This document shows positions 35,520 through 45,235 of a DNA stretch of 64,000 bases, piece after piece. The stretch spans positions 4,526,001-4,590,000 of the forward strand of contig NZ_JASVWB010000002.1 in the NCBI RefSeq assembly GCF_030287445.1, given 5' to 3'. How positions within the stretch are numbered: the first letter of the stretch is position 1; the number at the start of each line of letters is the position of its first letter. The notes under the pieces are model-generated. The model did no database searches. It saw only the letters and a list, made by a program, of their open reading frames with translations, and was not told the DNA's origin. This stretch comes from Streptomyces sp. ALI-76-A (lineage in GTDB: Bacteria; Actinomycetota; Actinomycetes; Streptomycetales; Streptomycetaceae). A program made the translations under genes and the position numbers.

Positions 35520-36389
35520 GTGACCTCAGCGACTCGACAGCCCGAGACCCCGGCCGCCACCGTCCCGCCACGACTGATCGCCACCGATCTCGACGGCACC
35601 CTGCTGCGCGACGACAAGTCGGTCTCCCCCCGCACCGTCGCGGCCCTCGCAGCCGCCGAGAAGGCGGGCATCGAGGTCTTCTTCGTCACCGGCCGCCCGG
35701 CCCGCTGGATGGATGTCGTCAGTGAGCACGTCCACGGCCACGGCCTGGCCATCTGCGGCAACGGCGCAGCGGTGGTCGACCTGCACGGCGGCCCGGGCGC
35801 ACACCGGTTCGTGAAGGTGCGGGAGCTGGCGCGGCAGAACGCGCTGGACGCCGTAGGGCTGCTGCGTGAGGCTGCGCCCGGCACGGTGTACGCGGTGGAG
35901 CAGACCTACGGCTTCCACCAGGAGCCGGACTACCCGAAGCTGCACATGGAGATCCCCGACGAACTGGCACCGGCCGAGGAACTGCTGGCGCCGGGCGGCC
36001 CGGGGGCCGCCGAGCCGGTGCTCAAGATCCTCGCCTACCACCCCACGATCGACCCCGACGCGTTCCTCACCCTCGCCCGCCTGGCCATCGGCGAGCGCGC
36101 CAACGTCACCCGCTCCAGCCCCAGCGCCCTGCTGGAGATCAGCGGTCCCGAGGTGTCCAAGGCCAGCACGCTCGCCCTGTGCTGCGCCGAGCGCGGTATC
36201 TCGCACGAGGAGGTCGTCGCCTTCGGGGACATGCCGAACGACGTCGAGATGCTGACCTGGGCGGGCCGGTCGTACGCGATGGGCAACGCGCACCCCGATG
36301 TGTTCGCCGCGGCCTCCGGCCGGACCGTGGCCAACAACGAGGACGGGGTGGCGGTCGTGATCGAGCGGCTGCTGGAGGAACGCCGGTGA
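35520..36389 (+). CDS. HAD-superfamily Cof-type phosphatase (second paralogue)
   Basis: 289 residues. Motif [18 protein letters not shown], motif [12 protein letters not shown], motif [15 protein letters not shown] and motif [15 protein letters not shown] are intact, with a C2 cap between. It resembles the serS-linked paralogue at 25.6 kb. The GTG at 35520 follows AGGAGA by nine bases; a frame opening at 35448 exists but adds a non-conserved leader. It converges on the M23 peptidase gene, with the 18-bp repeats between. Confidence 0.88.
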   Translation: MTSATRQPETPAATVPPRLIATDLDGTLLRDDKSVSPRTVAALAAAEKAGIEVFFVTGRPARWMDVVSEHVHGHGLAICGNGAAVVDLHGGPGAHRFVKVRELARQNALDAVGLLREAAPGTVYAVEQTYGFHQEPDYPKLHMEIPDELAPAEELLAPGGPGAAEPVLKILAYHPTIDPDAFLTLARLAIGERANVTRSSPSALLEISGPEVSKASTLALCCAERGISHEEVVAFGDMPNDVEMLTWAGRSYAMGNAHPDVFAAASGRTVANNEDGVAVVIERLLEERR

Positions 36390-36472
36390 CCGCGCTCCGG
36401 CGGGCCTGCGGCCCCTAGGCCGACACGGGCTGCGGCCCGGAGGGCTGTACGAAACTGCGGCCCCGCAGGAGC

Positions 36473-36562
36473 TACAGCCCGGCACGGGGCTACAGCGCCG
36501 CACGGGGCTACAGCGCCGCACGGAGTTACAGCGCCGCACGGAGTTACAGCGCCGCACGGGGT
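36473..36562. repeat. Five tandem 18-bp repeats
   Basis: Units begin at 36473, 36491, 36509, 36527 and 36545, with core TACAGCGCCGCACGGGGC; variation is confined to the last bases and the first copy. A partial sixth unit enters the 3' end of the peptidase gene, whose TAA at 36564-36562 lies in it. Confidence 0.9.
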
Positions 36563-37641
36563 TACAGCGCGACTCCGCGCGCCGACAGCCATCGCACCGG
36601 ATCCACCGCCGAGCCCATCCCCGGCGTGACCCGCACCTCGAAGTGCAGGTGCGGGCCGGTGGAGTTGCCGGTGGTGCCCGACTGCCCGATCCACTGTCCG
36701 GGACTCACCCGCTCGCCCTGGTCGACGGCGACGGATGCGAGATGGGCGTACTGCGTGTAGTAGCCCCCCGCGTGCTGCACGACGATCTCGATGCCGAAGG
36801 CGCCCCCGCACGACACCTTCACCACACGCCCCGCGCCGACCGCCCGCACCGGCGTGCCGATCGGCACCGCGAAGTCCTGCCCGGTGTGCCGGCTGACCCA
36901 CCGGGCACCACCGCTGCCGAAGCCGGCGGACAGTACGTACGAGGCCACCGGGGCGACCCACGCGCTCGTGACGGCCGTCGCCTGCGGCTGGTCCAGCCGG
37001 ACGGCACCGCGGCAGGCACCGGCCGCGGCGGAGGCGTCGGCCTGGCCCTGCAACTGCCCCCGCGCCTGGTCGAGCTTCCGCTCGATGCCTTTCTTCAGGT
37101 CGGCGAGTTCCGTGGTGCGCTGTTCCAGCGTCCGCCAGGCCGCCGCGGCCTTCGCCTCGTCCGCGGCGAGCCGGCTCTCCGCCCGGCGGCTCTTGTCGAT
37201 CGCCTTGCGGACGGTCAGCTGGGACTGGGAGAACACCCGCTGACCGCGCATCAGCTCGTCGGGGTTGTCCGCGAGGATGATCCGCGCGGTCAACGGGAGT
37301 TCGCCACCGCTGCGGTACTGAGCCCGGGCGATCCGGCCCAGGTCCTCGTGCATCGAGGCGATCTCCCGCCGCTCGCGGTCGAGGAGCGCTTCCAGCCGCA
37401 GCGCCCGCGCCCGCTGCTCCTCGGCCTCGCGCCGCCCCGCCTCGTAGCGCTGTGACGCGATGGCCGCGTCCTCGTACAACCGGGCCACCTGAGCGCTGAG
37501 GCCGGTCCCCGGGCCGCCGTGGGCGTCCTCGTCCCCGCCGGTGTCGGCGGCGTCGGCGGGCCGGGCCGCGAGCACGGCGAACGCGCACAGCAGCGCCGGA
37601 ACGAGCAACGGGTGACGGCGAGGTGAGCACATGTCAGCCAT
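36562..37641 (-). CDS. M23 (LytM-type) metallopeptidase with coiled coil
   Basis: 359 residues. A signal peptide (LLVPALLCAFAVLAARPADA) is followed by a long charged coiled coil (about 65-215) and the LytM domain: GFGSGGARWVSRHTGQDFAVP gives the HxxxD zinc ligands, and STGPHLHFEVRV the HxH. This is the NlpD/EnvC-like layout of cell-wall hydrolases or their activators; the coiled coil usually regulates access. An ATG at 37632 is an alternative start. The C-terminus and stop are embedded in an 18-bp repeat unit. Confidence 0.9.
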   Translation of the reverse strand: MADMCSPRRHPLLVPALLCAFAVLAARPADAADTGGDEDAHGGPGTGLSAQVARLYEDAAIASQRYEAGRREAEEQRARALRLEALLDRERREIASMHEDLGRIARAQYRSGGELPLTARIILADNPDELMRGQRVFSQSQLTVRKAIDKSRRAESRLAADEAKAAAAWRTLEQRTTELADLKKGIERKLDQARGQLQGQADASAAAGACRGAVRLDQPQATAVTSAWVAPVASYVLSAGFGSGGARWVSRHTGQDFAVPIGTPVRAVGAGRVVKVSCGGAFGIEIVVQHAGGYYTQYAHLASVAVDQGERVSPGQWIGQSGTTGNSTGPHLHFEVRVTPGMGSAVDPVRWLSARGVAL

Positions 37642-37760
37642 CGTGTCCCGCGATCCTGCCGCGGTCCTGCTCACGTCGTGCGGCTGGGGGACAGGTTGCG
37701 GCAGATGGGTCAACGGGGCGGGACCGGGCGTGCGTGCGGACCTACGAGCGGCCGCGCCGC

Positions 37761-40700
37761 CTACCGCGCCCCCACCAACAGGTCCGCTTGTTCCTCCCGC
37801 TCCGCCATCCTCCGCAAGGGACCATCCACGGCGGCCAGTTCCGCGTACCTGCCGCGCTGCACGATCCGTCCTCCGTCCAGCACGACCACCTCGTCCACCG
37901 CCGCGAGCCCGGCCAGCCGGTGCGTGATGAGCAGGGTCGTACGGCCCTCGGTGGCGGCCAGCAGATCGGCGGTGAGCGCGTCGGCCGTCGGCAGGTCGAG
38001 GTGTTCGGCGGGCTCGTCGAGCACGAGGACCGGGAAGTCGGCCAACAGGGCGCGGGCCAGCGCCAGGCGCTGCCGCTGCCCGCCGGACAGCCGTGCTCCG
38101 TGCTCACCGACGAGCGTGTCGAGCCCGTCGGGCAGGCCCTCGGCCCAGTCGAGCAGCCGGGCCCGGCGCAGCGCGTCCCGCAGCTCGTCCTCGGTCGCGT
38201 CCTTCCTCGCGAGAAGGAGGTTCTCGCGCACCGAGCTGTCGAAGAGGTGCGCGTCCTGCGCGCACAGCCCCACGAGCCGCCGTACGTCGTCGCCGTCCAG
38301 CGCGTACGCGTCCACACCGCCCAGCGCGTACGAGCCGGCGTCCGCGTCCAGGAAGCGCAGCAACACCTGCGCCAGCGTCGTCTTGCCGGATCCGGACGGC
38401 CCGACCACGGCGATCCTGCGCCCCTGCTCCAGCGCGAGGTCGACTCCGGTGAGCGCGTCCCGGTTCTGTCCGGCATAGCGGGCGGCCAAGCCCTTCACCA
38501 CGACCGGGAACGGCGACACGGGCGCCTGCCCGGGCCGCTCCGGCTCCCGGACCGGCTCGGGCGCGTCCAGCACCTCGTGCACCCGCTCCGCGCTCTTGCG
38601 CACCCGCTGCCGGTACTGCGCGGCGAGCGGCAGCCCGAGGACGGCCTCGAAGGCGGCCAGCGGGGTGAGGACGACGACGGCCATGACCACGCCGCCCAGC
38701 CGCCCGTCGGCGACCGCCTGGGCTCCCAGGAGGGCGGTCGCGGTGACGGTCAGGCCGGAGATCAGCGCGGTCAGTCCGTCGCCGAGCGCGGTGGCGGTGG
38801 CGGCGCGCGAGGCGATACCGGTGAGTGCGCGGTCGGCGCGCCGCACGTCGGCGGTACGTCCGGGCAGAGCACCGGCGACGGCCAGCTCGGCGGTCCCGGT
38901 GAGCAGGTCGGTCACCCGCGTGGCCAGCGTCCCCCGGGCCGGGGCCAGCCTGCGCTCGGCCCGTCGCGCGACCGCGCCGGTGACCAGAGGGACACCGGCT
39001 CCCGCGGCCAGCAACCCGAGGGCGAGCGCGGCACCGGCCTCCGGCAGCAGCCAGGCCGTGAAGCCGACGGACGCGACGGACACGACCACGGCGGCACCGG
39101 CGGGCAGCAGCCAGCGCAGCCAGTAGTCCTGCAAGGTGTCCACGTCGGCGACGAGCCGGGACAGCAGGTCGCCCCGGCGGGTGCGCCGCAGCCCGGCGGG
39201 CGCCAGCCGCTCCAGACGGCGGTACACGGCGACCCGGGTGTCGGCCAGCATCCGCAGCACGGCGTCGTGCGACACCAGCCGCTCGGCGTACCGGAAGACG
39301 GCTCGCCCGATCCCGAAGGCCCGCGTCGCCGTCACGGCCACCATCAGATAGAGCACCGGTGGCTGCTGCGAGGCCCGCGAGATCAGCCATCCGGACGTCG
39401 CCATGAGCCCGACGGCACTGCCGAGCGCGAGACTCCCGAGCAGCAGGGCGAGCATCAGCCGTCCCCGCCGGGCGCCGGACATGGTCCGGACCCGGGCCAG
39501 GACACCCCTTCCGGCAGCGGCGGATGCCGTGGCGTCCGTCCCGTCCGCAAGTGGAGCCGCGCCGGGGGCGTTCGCGGCCCGCGTCCCGCCGACGACCAGT
39601 TCGCCGACCTCGGCACCCTCCTGCCCGGCACGCACGGAAGGCGCGAGCGGAGCGGCCGACTCCCTGGACGGCGCAGGGGCCTGCGGCTCCGTCAGCCGCA
39701 CCACGCGGTCCGCCACCGACAGCAACGCCGGCCGGTGCACGACCAGCAGAACCGTCCGGCCCACCGCCAGTCGTCGCACCGCCTGGACGACTTCGGCCTC
39801 GGTCGCCCCGTCCAGCGCCGCCGTCGGTTCGTCGAGCAGCAGCAGCGGCCGGTCCGCGAGGAAGGCCCGGGCCAGCGCGAGGCGTTGCTGCTGCCCGGCT
39901 GACAGCCCGGCCCCGTCCTCTCCCAGCACCGTGTCGACGCCCTCGGGCAGCGCGTCCACGAACTGCAGCGCGCCCGCGTCGCCCAGTGCCCGCCGCACGG
40001 CGGTGTCGTCGGCGTCGGGCCGGGCCAGGCGTACGTTCTCGGCGATCGTCCCGGCGAACAGATGAGGCCGCTGCGGCACCCAGGCGATCCGCGACCGCCA
40101 CTGCTCCAGGTCGGCCTCGGCGAGGTCGACTCCCCCGGCCAGGACCCGGCCCTCGGTGGGCCGCACGAACCCCAGCCCCACGTTCAGCAGCGTCGACTTG
40201 CCCACGCCGCTCGGCCCGACGAGCGCGACCGTCTCCCCGGGCTCAATGGTGAAGGACACGTCCGTCAGGGCGTCCGCCGACCGTCCGGGATAGCGAACCG
40301 TGACGTGCTCGAAGGACAGACCCCCCGTCGGCACGGTAGCGGTACCCGGCTCCGGCACCGGCGTCTCCAGCACCGAGAAGATCTCCTCGGCGGCGGCCAG
40401 TCCCTCCGCCGCCGCGTGGTACTGCGCGCCCACCTGCCGCAGCGGCAGATAGGCCTCGGGCGCGAGTACGAGGATGACCAGGCCGACATACAGGTCCATG
40501 TCCCCGTGCACGAGCCGCATGCCGACGGTCACGGCGACCAGGGCCACCGACAGCGTCGCCAGCAGCTCCAGCGCGAAGGACGAGATGAAGGCGATCCGCA
40601 GCGTACGCATGGTCGCCTGCCGGTACTCGCCGGTGATCCGGCGGATGGACTCGGCCTGCGCCTTGGCCCGTCCGAACACCTTCAGCGTCGGCAGGCCGGC

Positions 40701-41321
40701 CACCACGTCCAGGAAGTGTCCGGACAGCCGGGACAGCAGCCGCCACTGCCGGTCCATCCGGGACTGCGTAGCCCAGCCGATCAACACCATGAAGACCGGG
40801 ATGAGCGGCAGGGTCCCGGCGATGATGGCCGCCGAGACCCAGTCCTCGGTGACGATCCGCGCCAGCACCGCCACCGGCACGACCACCGCGAGGCCCAACT
40901 GCGGCAGATAGCGGGAGAAGTAGTCGTCGAGGGCGTCGACTCCCCGCGTGGCGAGGGCCACCAGCGATCCGGTCCGCTGCCCGCCCAGCCACCCGGGCCC
41001 CAGCGCGACGGCACGCTCCAGCAGCCGCCCCCGCAGCTCCGACTTCACCGCCGCACTCGCACGGTGCGCGGCGAGTTCGGTGAGCCAGGAGACCAGGCCG
41101 CGCCCCCCTGCCACAGCGGCCAACAGCAGCAGGGGAGTGCGCAGTTCGGCGACGGACATGCCGTGCTGGAACGCCCCCACCACCACCTCGGCGATGAGCA
41201 TGGCCTGCGCGATGACCAGTCCGGCACCGACGGCACCCAGGCCGATGACCGCCGCCAGAAAGAACCGGGTGGCCCGGGCGTACCGGAGAAGCCGTGGATC
41301 GATCGGTTTCACGTGAAACAT
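37761..41321 (-). CDS. cydCD: CydD-CydC fusion, ABC exporter for cytochrome bd assembly
   Basis: 1186 residues. Two complete half-transporters: CydD-like with six helices (1-330) and ATPase (GPSGVGKST, LSAGQQQRLALA), then a Pro/Ala linker (about 565-615) and a CydC-like half with ATPase (GPSGSGKTT, LSGGQRQRLALA). The complex exports cysteine/glutathione-type thiols, or haem, for cytochrome bd biogenesis. Fused CydDC is normal in streptomycetes. The start codon lies inside a parS site, so residues 2-5 (FHVK) are dictated by it. A GTG at codon 4 has better spacing to GAAGGG and may be the true start. Confidence 0.93.
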   Translation of the reverse strand: MFHVKPIDPRLLRYARATRFFLAAVIGLGAVGAGLVIAQAMLIAEVVVGAFQHGMSVAELRTPLLLLAAVAGGRGLVSWLTELAAHRASAAVKSELRGRLLERAVALGPGWLGGQRTGSLVALATRGVDALDDYFSRYLPQLGLAVVVPVAVLARIVTEDWVSAAIIAGTLPLIPVFMVLIGWATQSRMDRQWRLLSRLSGHFLDVVAGLPTLKVFGRAKAQAESIRRITGEYRQATMRTLRIAFISSFALELLATLSVALVAVTVGMRLVHGDMDLYVGLVILVLAPEAYLPLRQVGAQYHAAAEGLAAAEEIFSVLETPVPEPGTATVPTGGLSFEHVTVRYPGRSADALTDVSFTIEPGETVALVGPSGVGKSTLLNVGLGFVRPTEGRVLAGGVDLAEADLEQWRSRIAWVPQRPHLFAGTIAENVRLARPDADDTAVRRALGDAGALQFVDALPEGVDTVLGEDGAGLSAGQQQRLALARAFLADRPLLLLDEPTAALDGATEAEVVQAVRRLAVGRTVLLVVHRPALLSVADRVVRLTEPQAPAPSRESAAPLAPSVRAGQEGAEVGELVVGGTRAANAPGAAPLADGTDATASAAAGRGVLARVRTMSGARRGRLMLALLLGSLALGSAVGLMATSGWLISRASQQPPVLYLMVAVTATRAFGIGRAVFRYAERLVSHDAVLRMLADTRVAVYRRLERLAPAGLRRTRRGDLLSRLVADVDTLQDYWLRWLLPAGAAVVVSVASVGFTAWLLPEAGAALALGLLAAGAGVPLVTGAVARRAERRLAPARGTLATRVTDLLTGTAELAVAGALPGRTADVRRADRALTGIASRAATATALGDGLTALISGLTVTATALLGAQAVADGRLGGVVMAVVVLTPLAAFEAVLGLPLAAQYRQRVRKSAERVHEVLDAPEPVREPERPGQAPVSPFPVVVKGLAARYAGQNRDALTGVDLALEQGRRIAVVGPSGSGKTTLAQVLLRFLDADAGSYALGGVDAYALDGDDVRRLVGLCAQDAHLFDSSVRENLLLARKDATEDELRDALRRARLLDWAEGLPDGLDTLVGEHGARLSGGQRQRLALARALLADFPVLVLDEPAEHLDLPTADALTADLLAATEGRTTLLITHRLAGLAAVDEVVVLDGGRIVQRGRYAELAAVDGPLRRMAEREEQADLLVGAR
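41306..41319. promoter_or_regulatory. parS site overlapping the cydCD start
   Basis: Perfect GTTTCACGTGAAAC. The cydCD ATG (41321-41319) ends on its last base. Confidence 0.92.
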
Positions 41322-41351
41322 GCCCTTCGGTCCAAGAGGTGCGCTTCACGT

Positions 41352-41365
41352 GTTTCACGTGAAAC
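41352..41365. promoter_or_regulatory. parS site, second of a pair
   Basis: Perfect GTTTCACGTGAAAC, 46 bp from the first, in the cydB-cydCD gap. A half site CTTCACGTG precedes it at 41344. Confidence 0.92.
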
Positions 41366-41415
41366 ATCGCGCGACCCGGTGCTCCACGACACGCTGAACC
41401 ACACCCCTCTCGGAC

Positions 41416-42423
41416 TCAGTGAGTGGCGTCGACAGCGAGGTGCTGCGTGCCGATCCGCTTGCGGAACACCCAGTAGGTCCAGCCCTGGTAGACCAGGACG
41501 ACCGGAGTGGCGATCGCCGCGCACCAGGTCATGATCTTCAGGGTGTAAGGACTCGACGAGGCGTTGGTGACCGTGAGGTTCCAGTCCGCGTCGAGCGAGG
41601 ACGGCATCACGTTCGGGAAGAGCGTGAGGAAGAGCATCGCCACGGTGGCCACGATGGTGACGCCGGACAGGGCGAACGACCAGCCCTCGCGCCCGGCCCG
41701 GTTGGCCACGAGTGCCGTGACCAGCGCGGCGACCGCCACGACCAGCGCGACCAGACTCTTGCCGTCACCACCGTCGACCTGCGTCCACAACAGGAAGAGC
41801 AGCGCCAGCGCGGCGGTGACCAGACCGAGCCCCGACGCCAGCTTCCGCGCCCGCTCCCGGATGTCACCCACGGTCTTGAGCGCTGTGAACACCGCACCAT
41901 GGAAGGTGAACAGCGTCAGCGTCACCAGACCGCCGAGCAGCGCGTAGGGGCTGAACAGGTCCCAGAAGCCGCCGACGTAGTCGAAGTTCCGGTCGATCTT
42001 CACGCCCCGCACGAGGTTGCCGAAGACCACGCCCCACAGGAACGCCGAGATCAGCGAGGTCCAGAAGATCGCGTGTTCCCAGTTGCGCTGCCAGTTCTCC
42101 TCGGACCGCTTCACCCGGTACTCGAAGGCGACACCCCGGACGATCAGACAGACCAGGATGACCAGCAGCGGCAGGTAGAACCCGGAGAAGAGCGTGGCGT
42201 ACCACTCGGGGAAGGCCGCGAACGTCGAACCGGCGGCCGTGAGCAACCAGACCTCGTTGCCGTCCCAGACGGGGCCGATGGTGTTGATCAGCACCCGCCG
42301 CTCGGGCCGGTTGCGGGCGAGCACCTTGGTGAGGACGCCGACCCCGAAGTCGAAGCCCTCCAGGAAGAAGTAGCCGGTCCACAGGACGGCGATGAGAACG
42401 AACCAGACGTCGTGAAGTTCCAT
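41416..42423 (-). CDS. cydB: Cytochrome bd quinol oxidase subunit II
   Basis: 335 residues, MELHDVWFVLIAVLWTGYFF with the family FLEGFDFGVG motif and about nine helices. CydB pairs with CydA in the membrane to reduce oxygen with quinol, generating proton motive force at low oxygen. It starts 18 bp after cydA, preceded by GGGAGCTGCAGTC, and is followed by cydCD after 94 bp holding two parS sites. Confidence 0.96.
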   Translation of the reverse strand: MELHDVWFVLIAVLWTGYFFLEGFDFGVGVLTKVLARNRPERRVLINTIGPVWDGNEVWLLTAAGSTFAAFPEWYATLFSGFYLPLLVILVCLIVRGVAFEYRVKRSEENWQRNWEHAIFWTSLISAFLWGVVFGNLVRGVKIDRNFDYVGGFWDLFSPYALLGGLVTLTLFTFHGAVFTALKTVGDIRERARKLASGLGLVTAALALLFLLWTQVDGGDGKSLVALVVAVAALVTALVANRAGREGWSFALSGVTIVATVAMLFLTLFPNVMPSSLDADWNLTVTNASSSPYTLKIMTWCAAIATPVVLVYQGWTYWVFRKRIGTQHLAVDATH

Positions 42424-42441
42424 GACTGCAGCTCCCTGGGC

Positions 42442-43947
42442 CTAGTACGAGAAGGCCATCGGCTTGTCGGCGTCACGGAGGTCGCCGCCGATCTTCGTGG
42501 GCGGGTTGAGGTCGGCCTCGCTGAGCTCGGGCGGGCCGGCCTTCACGTACTTCACCAGCAGCTTGACCTCGATGACGGCGAGGATGGCGTACAGCACGGT
42601 GAAGGTGACCATCGAGACGATGATCTCGGCCTGGGAGACACCGGGGGAGACGGCGTCCCGGGTCTGCATCACGCCGTAGACGACCCACGGCTGGCGGCCC
42701 ATCTCGGTGAAGATCCAGCCCCACGAGTTGGCGATCAGCGGGAACGCCATCGTCCACAGGGCCAGGAGCCAGTACAGCCGGGTGAGCCTCGACCCGAGCG
42801 GCTTCCTCAGCAGCACCAGATGCGGCACCTCGTCCTCTCCCGTCCGCAGCGCGGCCGGCAGCAGGAACCTCTTCCGTGTCAGCCACAGGCCCAGCAGTCC
42901 GAGCGAGAAGGACGCCATGCCGAAGCCGATCATCCAGCGGAAGCCCCAGTAGGCGACGGGGACGATGGGCTTGTAGTCCCCCGGGCCGAACTTCTCCTGG
43001 AGGGCCTTGTTGGTGTCGTGGATGCCGGGCACGTACGAGTCGAAGTCGCTGTGCGCGAGGAAGGACAGCAGCCCGGGTATCTCCAGGGCCACCTTGTTGT
43101 GTCCCTCGTCGACGTCGCCGTAGGCGAACACGGAGAAGGGCGCGGGCTTCTCCCCGTCCCACAGCGCCTCGGCAGCGGCCATCTTCATGGGCTGCTGCTC
43201 GTACATGACCTTGCCCAGGGTGTCGCCGCTGATGGCGGTGAACATCCCGCCGACCGCGAGGGTGACCAGGCCCAGCCGGAGCGAGGTCCGCATCACCGGG
43301 ATGTGCTTCCCGCGCATCAGGTGGAAGGCGGCGATGCCCACCATGAAGGCGCCGCCTGTCAGGAACGCCGCCGAGAAGCTGTGGAAGACCTGGTTGAGCG
43401 CGGTGTTCTGGGTCAGGACCAGCCAGAAGTCGGTGAGCTCGGCGCGACCCTTGGCCTCGTTGATCCGGTAGCCGACCGGGTGCTGCATCCAGGAGTTGGC
43501 CGCCAGGATGAAGTACGCGGACAGCAGCGTGCCGATCGAGACCATCCAGATGCACGCCAGGTGGACCTTCTTGGGCAGCTTGTCCCAGCCGAAGATCCAC
43601 AGGCCGATGAAGGTGGACTCGAAGAAGAAAGCGATCAGCGCCTCGAAGGCGAGCGGGGCGCCGAAGACGTCACCGACGAAGCGCGAGTAGTCGGACCAGT
43701 TCATGCCGAACTGGAACTCCTGCACGATGCCCGTGACCACGCCCATCGCGATGTTGATCAGGAAGAGCTTGCCCCAGAACTTGGTGGCCTTGAGGTACTT
43801 CTCCTTCTCGGTGCGCACCCAGGCGGTCTGGAGGCCGGCCGTGAGGGCGGCCAACGAGATCGTCAGGGGCACGAACAGGAAGTGGTAGACGGTCGTGATG
43901 CCGAACTGCCAGCGCGCCAGGGTCTCCGGCGCCAAAGCCAGGTCCAC
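42442..43947 (-). CDS. cydA: Cytochrome bd quinol oxidase subunit I
   Basis: 501 residues from GTG (GGAG nearby), beginning VDLALAPETLARWQFGITTV. Haem ligands: His near FGITTVYHF (b595), and the b558 ligands within helices around the quinol-binding Q loop; GRQPWVVYGVMQTRD is the family hallmark. The short Q-loop form is typical of actinobacteria. It is the first gene of cydA-cydB-cydCD, and a Rex operator lies 24 bp upstream of the start codon. Confidence 0.96.
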   Translation of the reverse strand: MDLALAPETLARWQFGITTVYHFLFVPLTISLAALTAGLQTAWVRTEKEKYLKATKFWGKLFLINIAMGVVTGIVQEFQFGMNWSDYSRFVGDVFGAPLAFEALIAFFFESTFIGLWIFGWDKLPKKVHLACIWMVSIGTLLSAYFILAANSWMQHPVGYRINEAKGRAELTDFWLVLTQNTALNQVFHSFSAAFLTGGAFMVGIAAFHLMRGKHIPVMRTSLRLGLVTLAVGGMFTAISGDTLGKVMYEQQPMKMAAAEALWDGEKPAPFSVFAYGDVDEGHNKVALEIPGLLSFLAHSDFDSYVPGIHDTNKALQEKFGPGDYKPIVPVAYWGFRWMIGFGMASFSLGLLGLWLTRKRFLLPAALRTGEDEVPHLVLLRKPLGSRLTRLYWLLALWTMAFPLIANSWGWIFTEMGRQPWVVYGVMQTRDAVSPGVSQAEIIVSMVTFTVLYAILAVIEVKLLVKYVKAGPPELSEADLNPPTKIGGDLRDADKPMAFSY

Positions 43948-43970
43948 GTTGCCGCTCCTTACTCACCCGC

Positions 43971-43988
43971 TTGTGAAAGCGTTCACAT
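43971..43988. promoter_or_regulatory. Rex operator (ROP) upstream of cydA
   Basis: TTGTGAAAGCGTTCACAT fits the Streptomyces Rex consensus TTGTGAA-N4-TTCACAA except for the last base. In S. coelicolor Rex senses NADH/NAD and derepresses cyd under oxygen limitation. A further TTCACAAG half site follows at once. Confidence 0.88.
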
Positions 43989-44038
43989 TCACAAGCAATT
44001 ATGCAGCACCGTTTCTTCCCTCCGCCAAGGGGGTCCCT

Positions 44039-44052
44039 GTTCCACGTGAAAC
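44039..44052. promoter_or_regulatory. parS-like site
   Basis: GTTCCACGTGAAAC, one mismatch from consensus, between hisC2 and cydA. Confidence 0.75.
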
Positions 44053-44155
44053 AGGCGCCCGGCAGGCTCCCGCGCTCGCGTGCGGGAGACCTGCGGACGC
44101 CTGGCGGCGGGCCTGGTGGAGCCCGTCTGACCTGCTACGCAGCCCTCCAGAAGCG

Positions 44156-45235
44156 CTACAGATCCTTGCGGAAGCCCTCTGCCGCCTTCAAGAAGATGTC
44201 GTTCGCCTCACATTCTCCGACCGTGACCCGTACGCCCTCACCCGGGAACGGCCTGATCATCACCCCCGCCTGCTCGCACGCCTGCGCGAACGCGACCGTG
44301 CGCTCCCCCAACCGCAGCCAGACGAAGTTGGCCTGGGTCTCCGGCACCGTCCAGCCCTGGCCACGCAGCGCGTCGACCACCCGGGTGCGTTCGCACACCA
44401 GCGAGCCGACCCGGCCGAGCAGCTCGTCCTCGGCGCGCAGCGAGGCGACCGCCGCGTCCTGCGCGAGCCGGCTCACCCCGAAAGGCACCGCGGTCTTGCG
44501 GAGCGCCGCCGCCACCGGCTCGTGGGCGATCGCGAAGCCGACCCGCAGTCCGGCGAGGCCGTAGGCCTTGGAGAAGGTGCGCAGCACGCAGACGTTCGGC
44601 CGGTCGCGGTACAGCTCCACGCCGTCCGGCACCTCGGGATCGCGGATGAACTCGCGGTACGCCTCGTCCAGGACGACCAGCACATCCGCGGGCACCCGGT
44701 CGAGGAACCGTTCCAGCTCGGCCCGCCGCACGACCGTGCCGGTCGGGTTGTTGGGGTTGCAGACGAAGATCAGCCGGGTCCGCTCGGTGATCGCGTCCGC
44801 CATGGCGTCCAGGTCGTGCACATCCCCCGGCGTCAGCGGCACCTGGATCGGGGTCGCCCCGCTGATTCGCGTGATGATCGGGTACGCCTCGAACGACCGC
44901 CAGGCGTAGATCACCTCGTCGCCGGGACCTGAGGTCGCCTGGACCAACTGCTGCGCGACGCCGACCGAGCCGGTGCCGGTGGCCAGGTGGGAGAGCGGGA
45001 CGCCGAAACGGTCGGACAGCTCGCTCATCAAGGCCGTGCAGGCCATGTCCGGGTAGCGGTTGAACGACGCGACCGCGGCCGTCACGGTCTCCAGAACACC
45101 GGGCAACGGCGGATACGGGTTCTCGTTGGAGGACAGCTTGTAGGCCACCGGACCGCCGGCCGCGGCGGGCTTGCCCGGCACATAGGCGGGGATACCCTCC
45201 AGCTCGGCGCGCAGCTTGGGGCTCGTCTCGCTCAC
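44156..45235 (-). CDS. hisC2: Histidinol-phosphate/aromatic aminotransferase
   Basis: 359 residues. A PLP class I/II enzyme with [13 protein letters not shown] near the start, [21 protein letters not shown] and the Schiff-base Lys in [16 protein letters not shown]. The second HisC-like gene in streptomycetes, away from the his operon, probably serves aromatic amino acid transamination. The GTG at 45235 follows GAGGAGG by seven bases, so this start is better than an ATG 21 bp upstream. Confidence 0.88.
   Translation of the reverse strand: MSETSPKLRAELEGIPAYVPGKPAAAGGPVAYKLSSNENPYPPLPGVLETVTAAVASFNRYPDMACTALMSELSDRFGVPLSHLATGTGSVGVAQQLVQATSGPGDEVIYAWRSFEAYPIITRISGATPIQVPLTPGDVHDLDAMADAITERTRLIFVCNPNNPTGTVVRRAELERFLDRVPADVLVVLDEAYREFIRDPEVPDGVELYRDRPNVCVLRTFSKAYGLAGLRVGFAIAHEPVAAALRKTAVPFGVSRLAQDAAVASLRAEDELLGRVGSLVCERTRVVDALRGQGWTVPETQANFVWLRLGERTVAFAQACEQAGVMIRPFPGEGVRVTVGECEANDIFLKAAEGFRKDL

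Noticed and set aside
37623..39902. 759-codon plus-strand open frame
   Set aside because: Antisense to cydCD with no recognisable domain.
41419..44049. 876-codon plus-strand open frame
   Set aside because: Antisense to cydA-cydB; composition is a GC-skew artefact.
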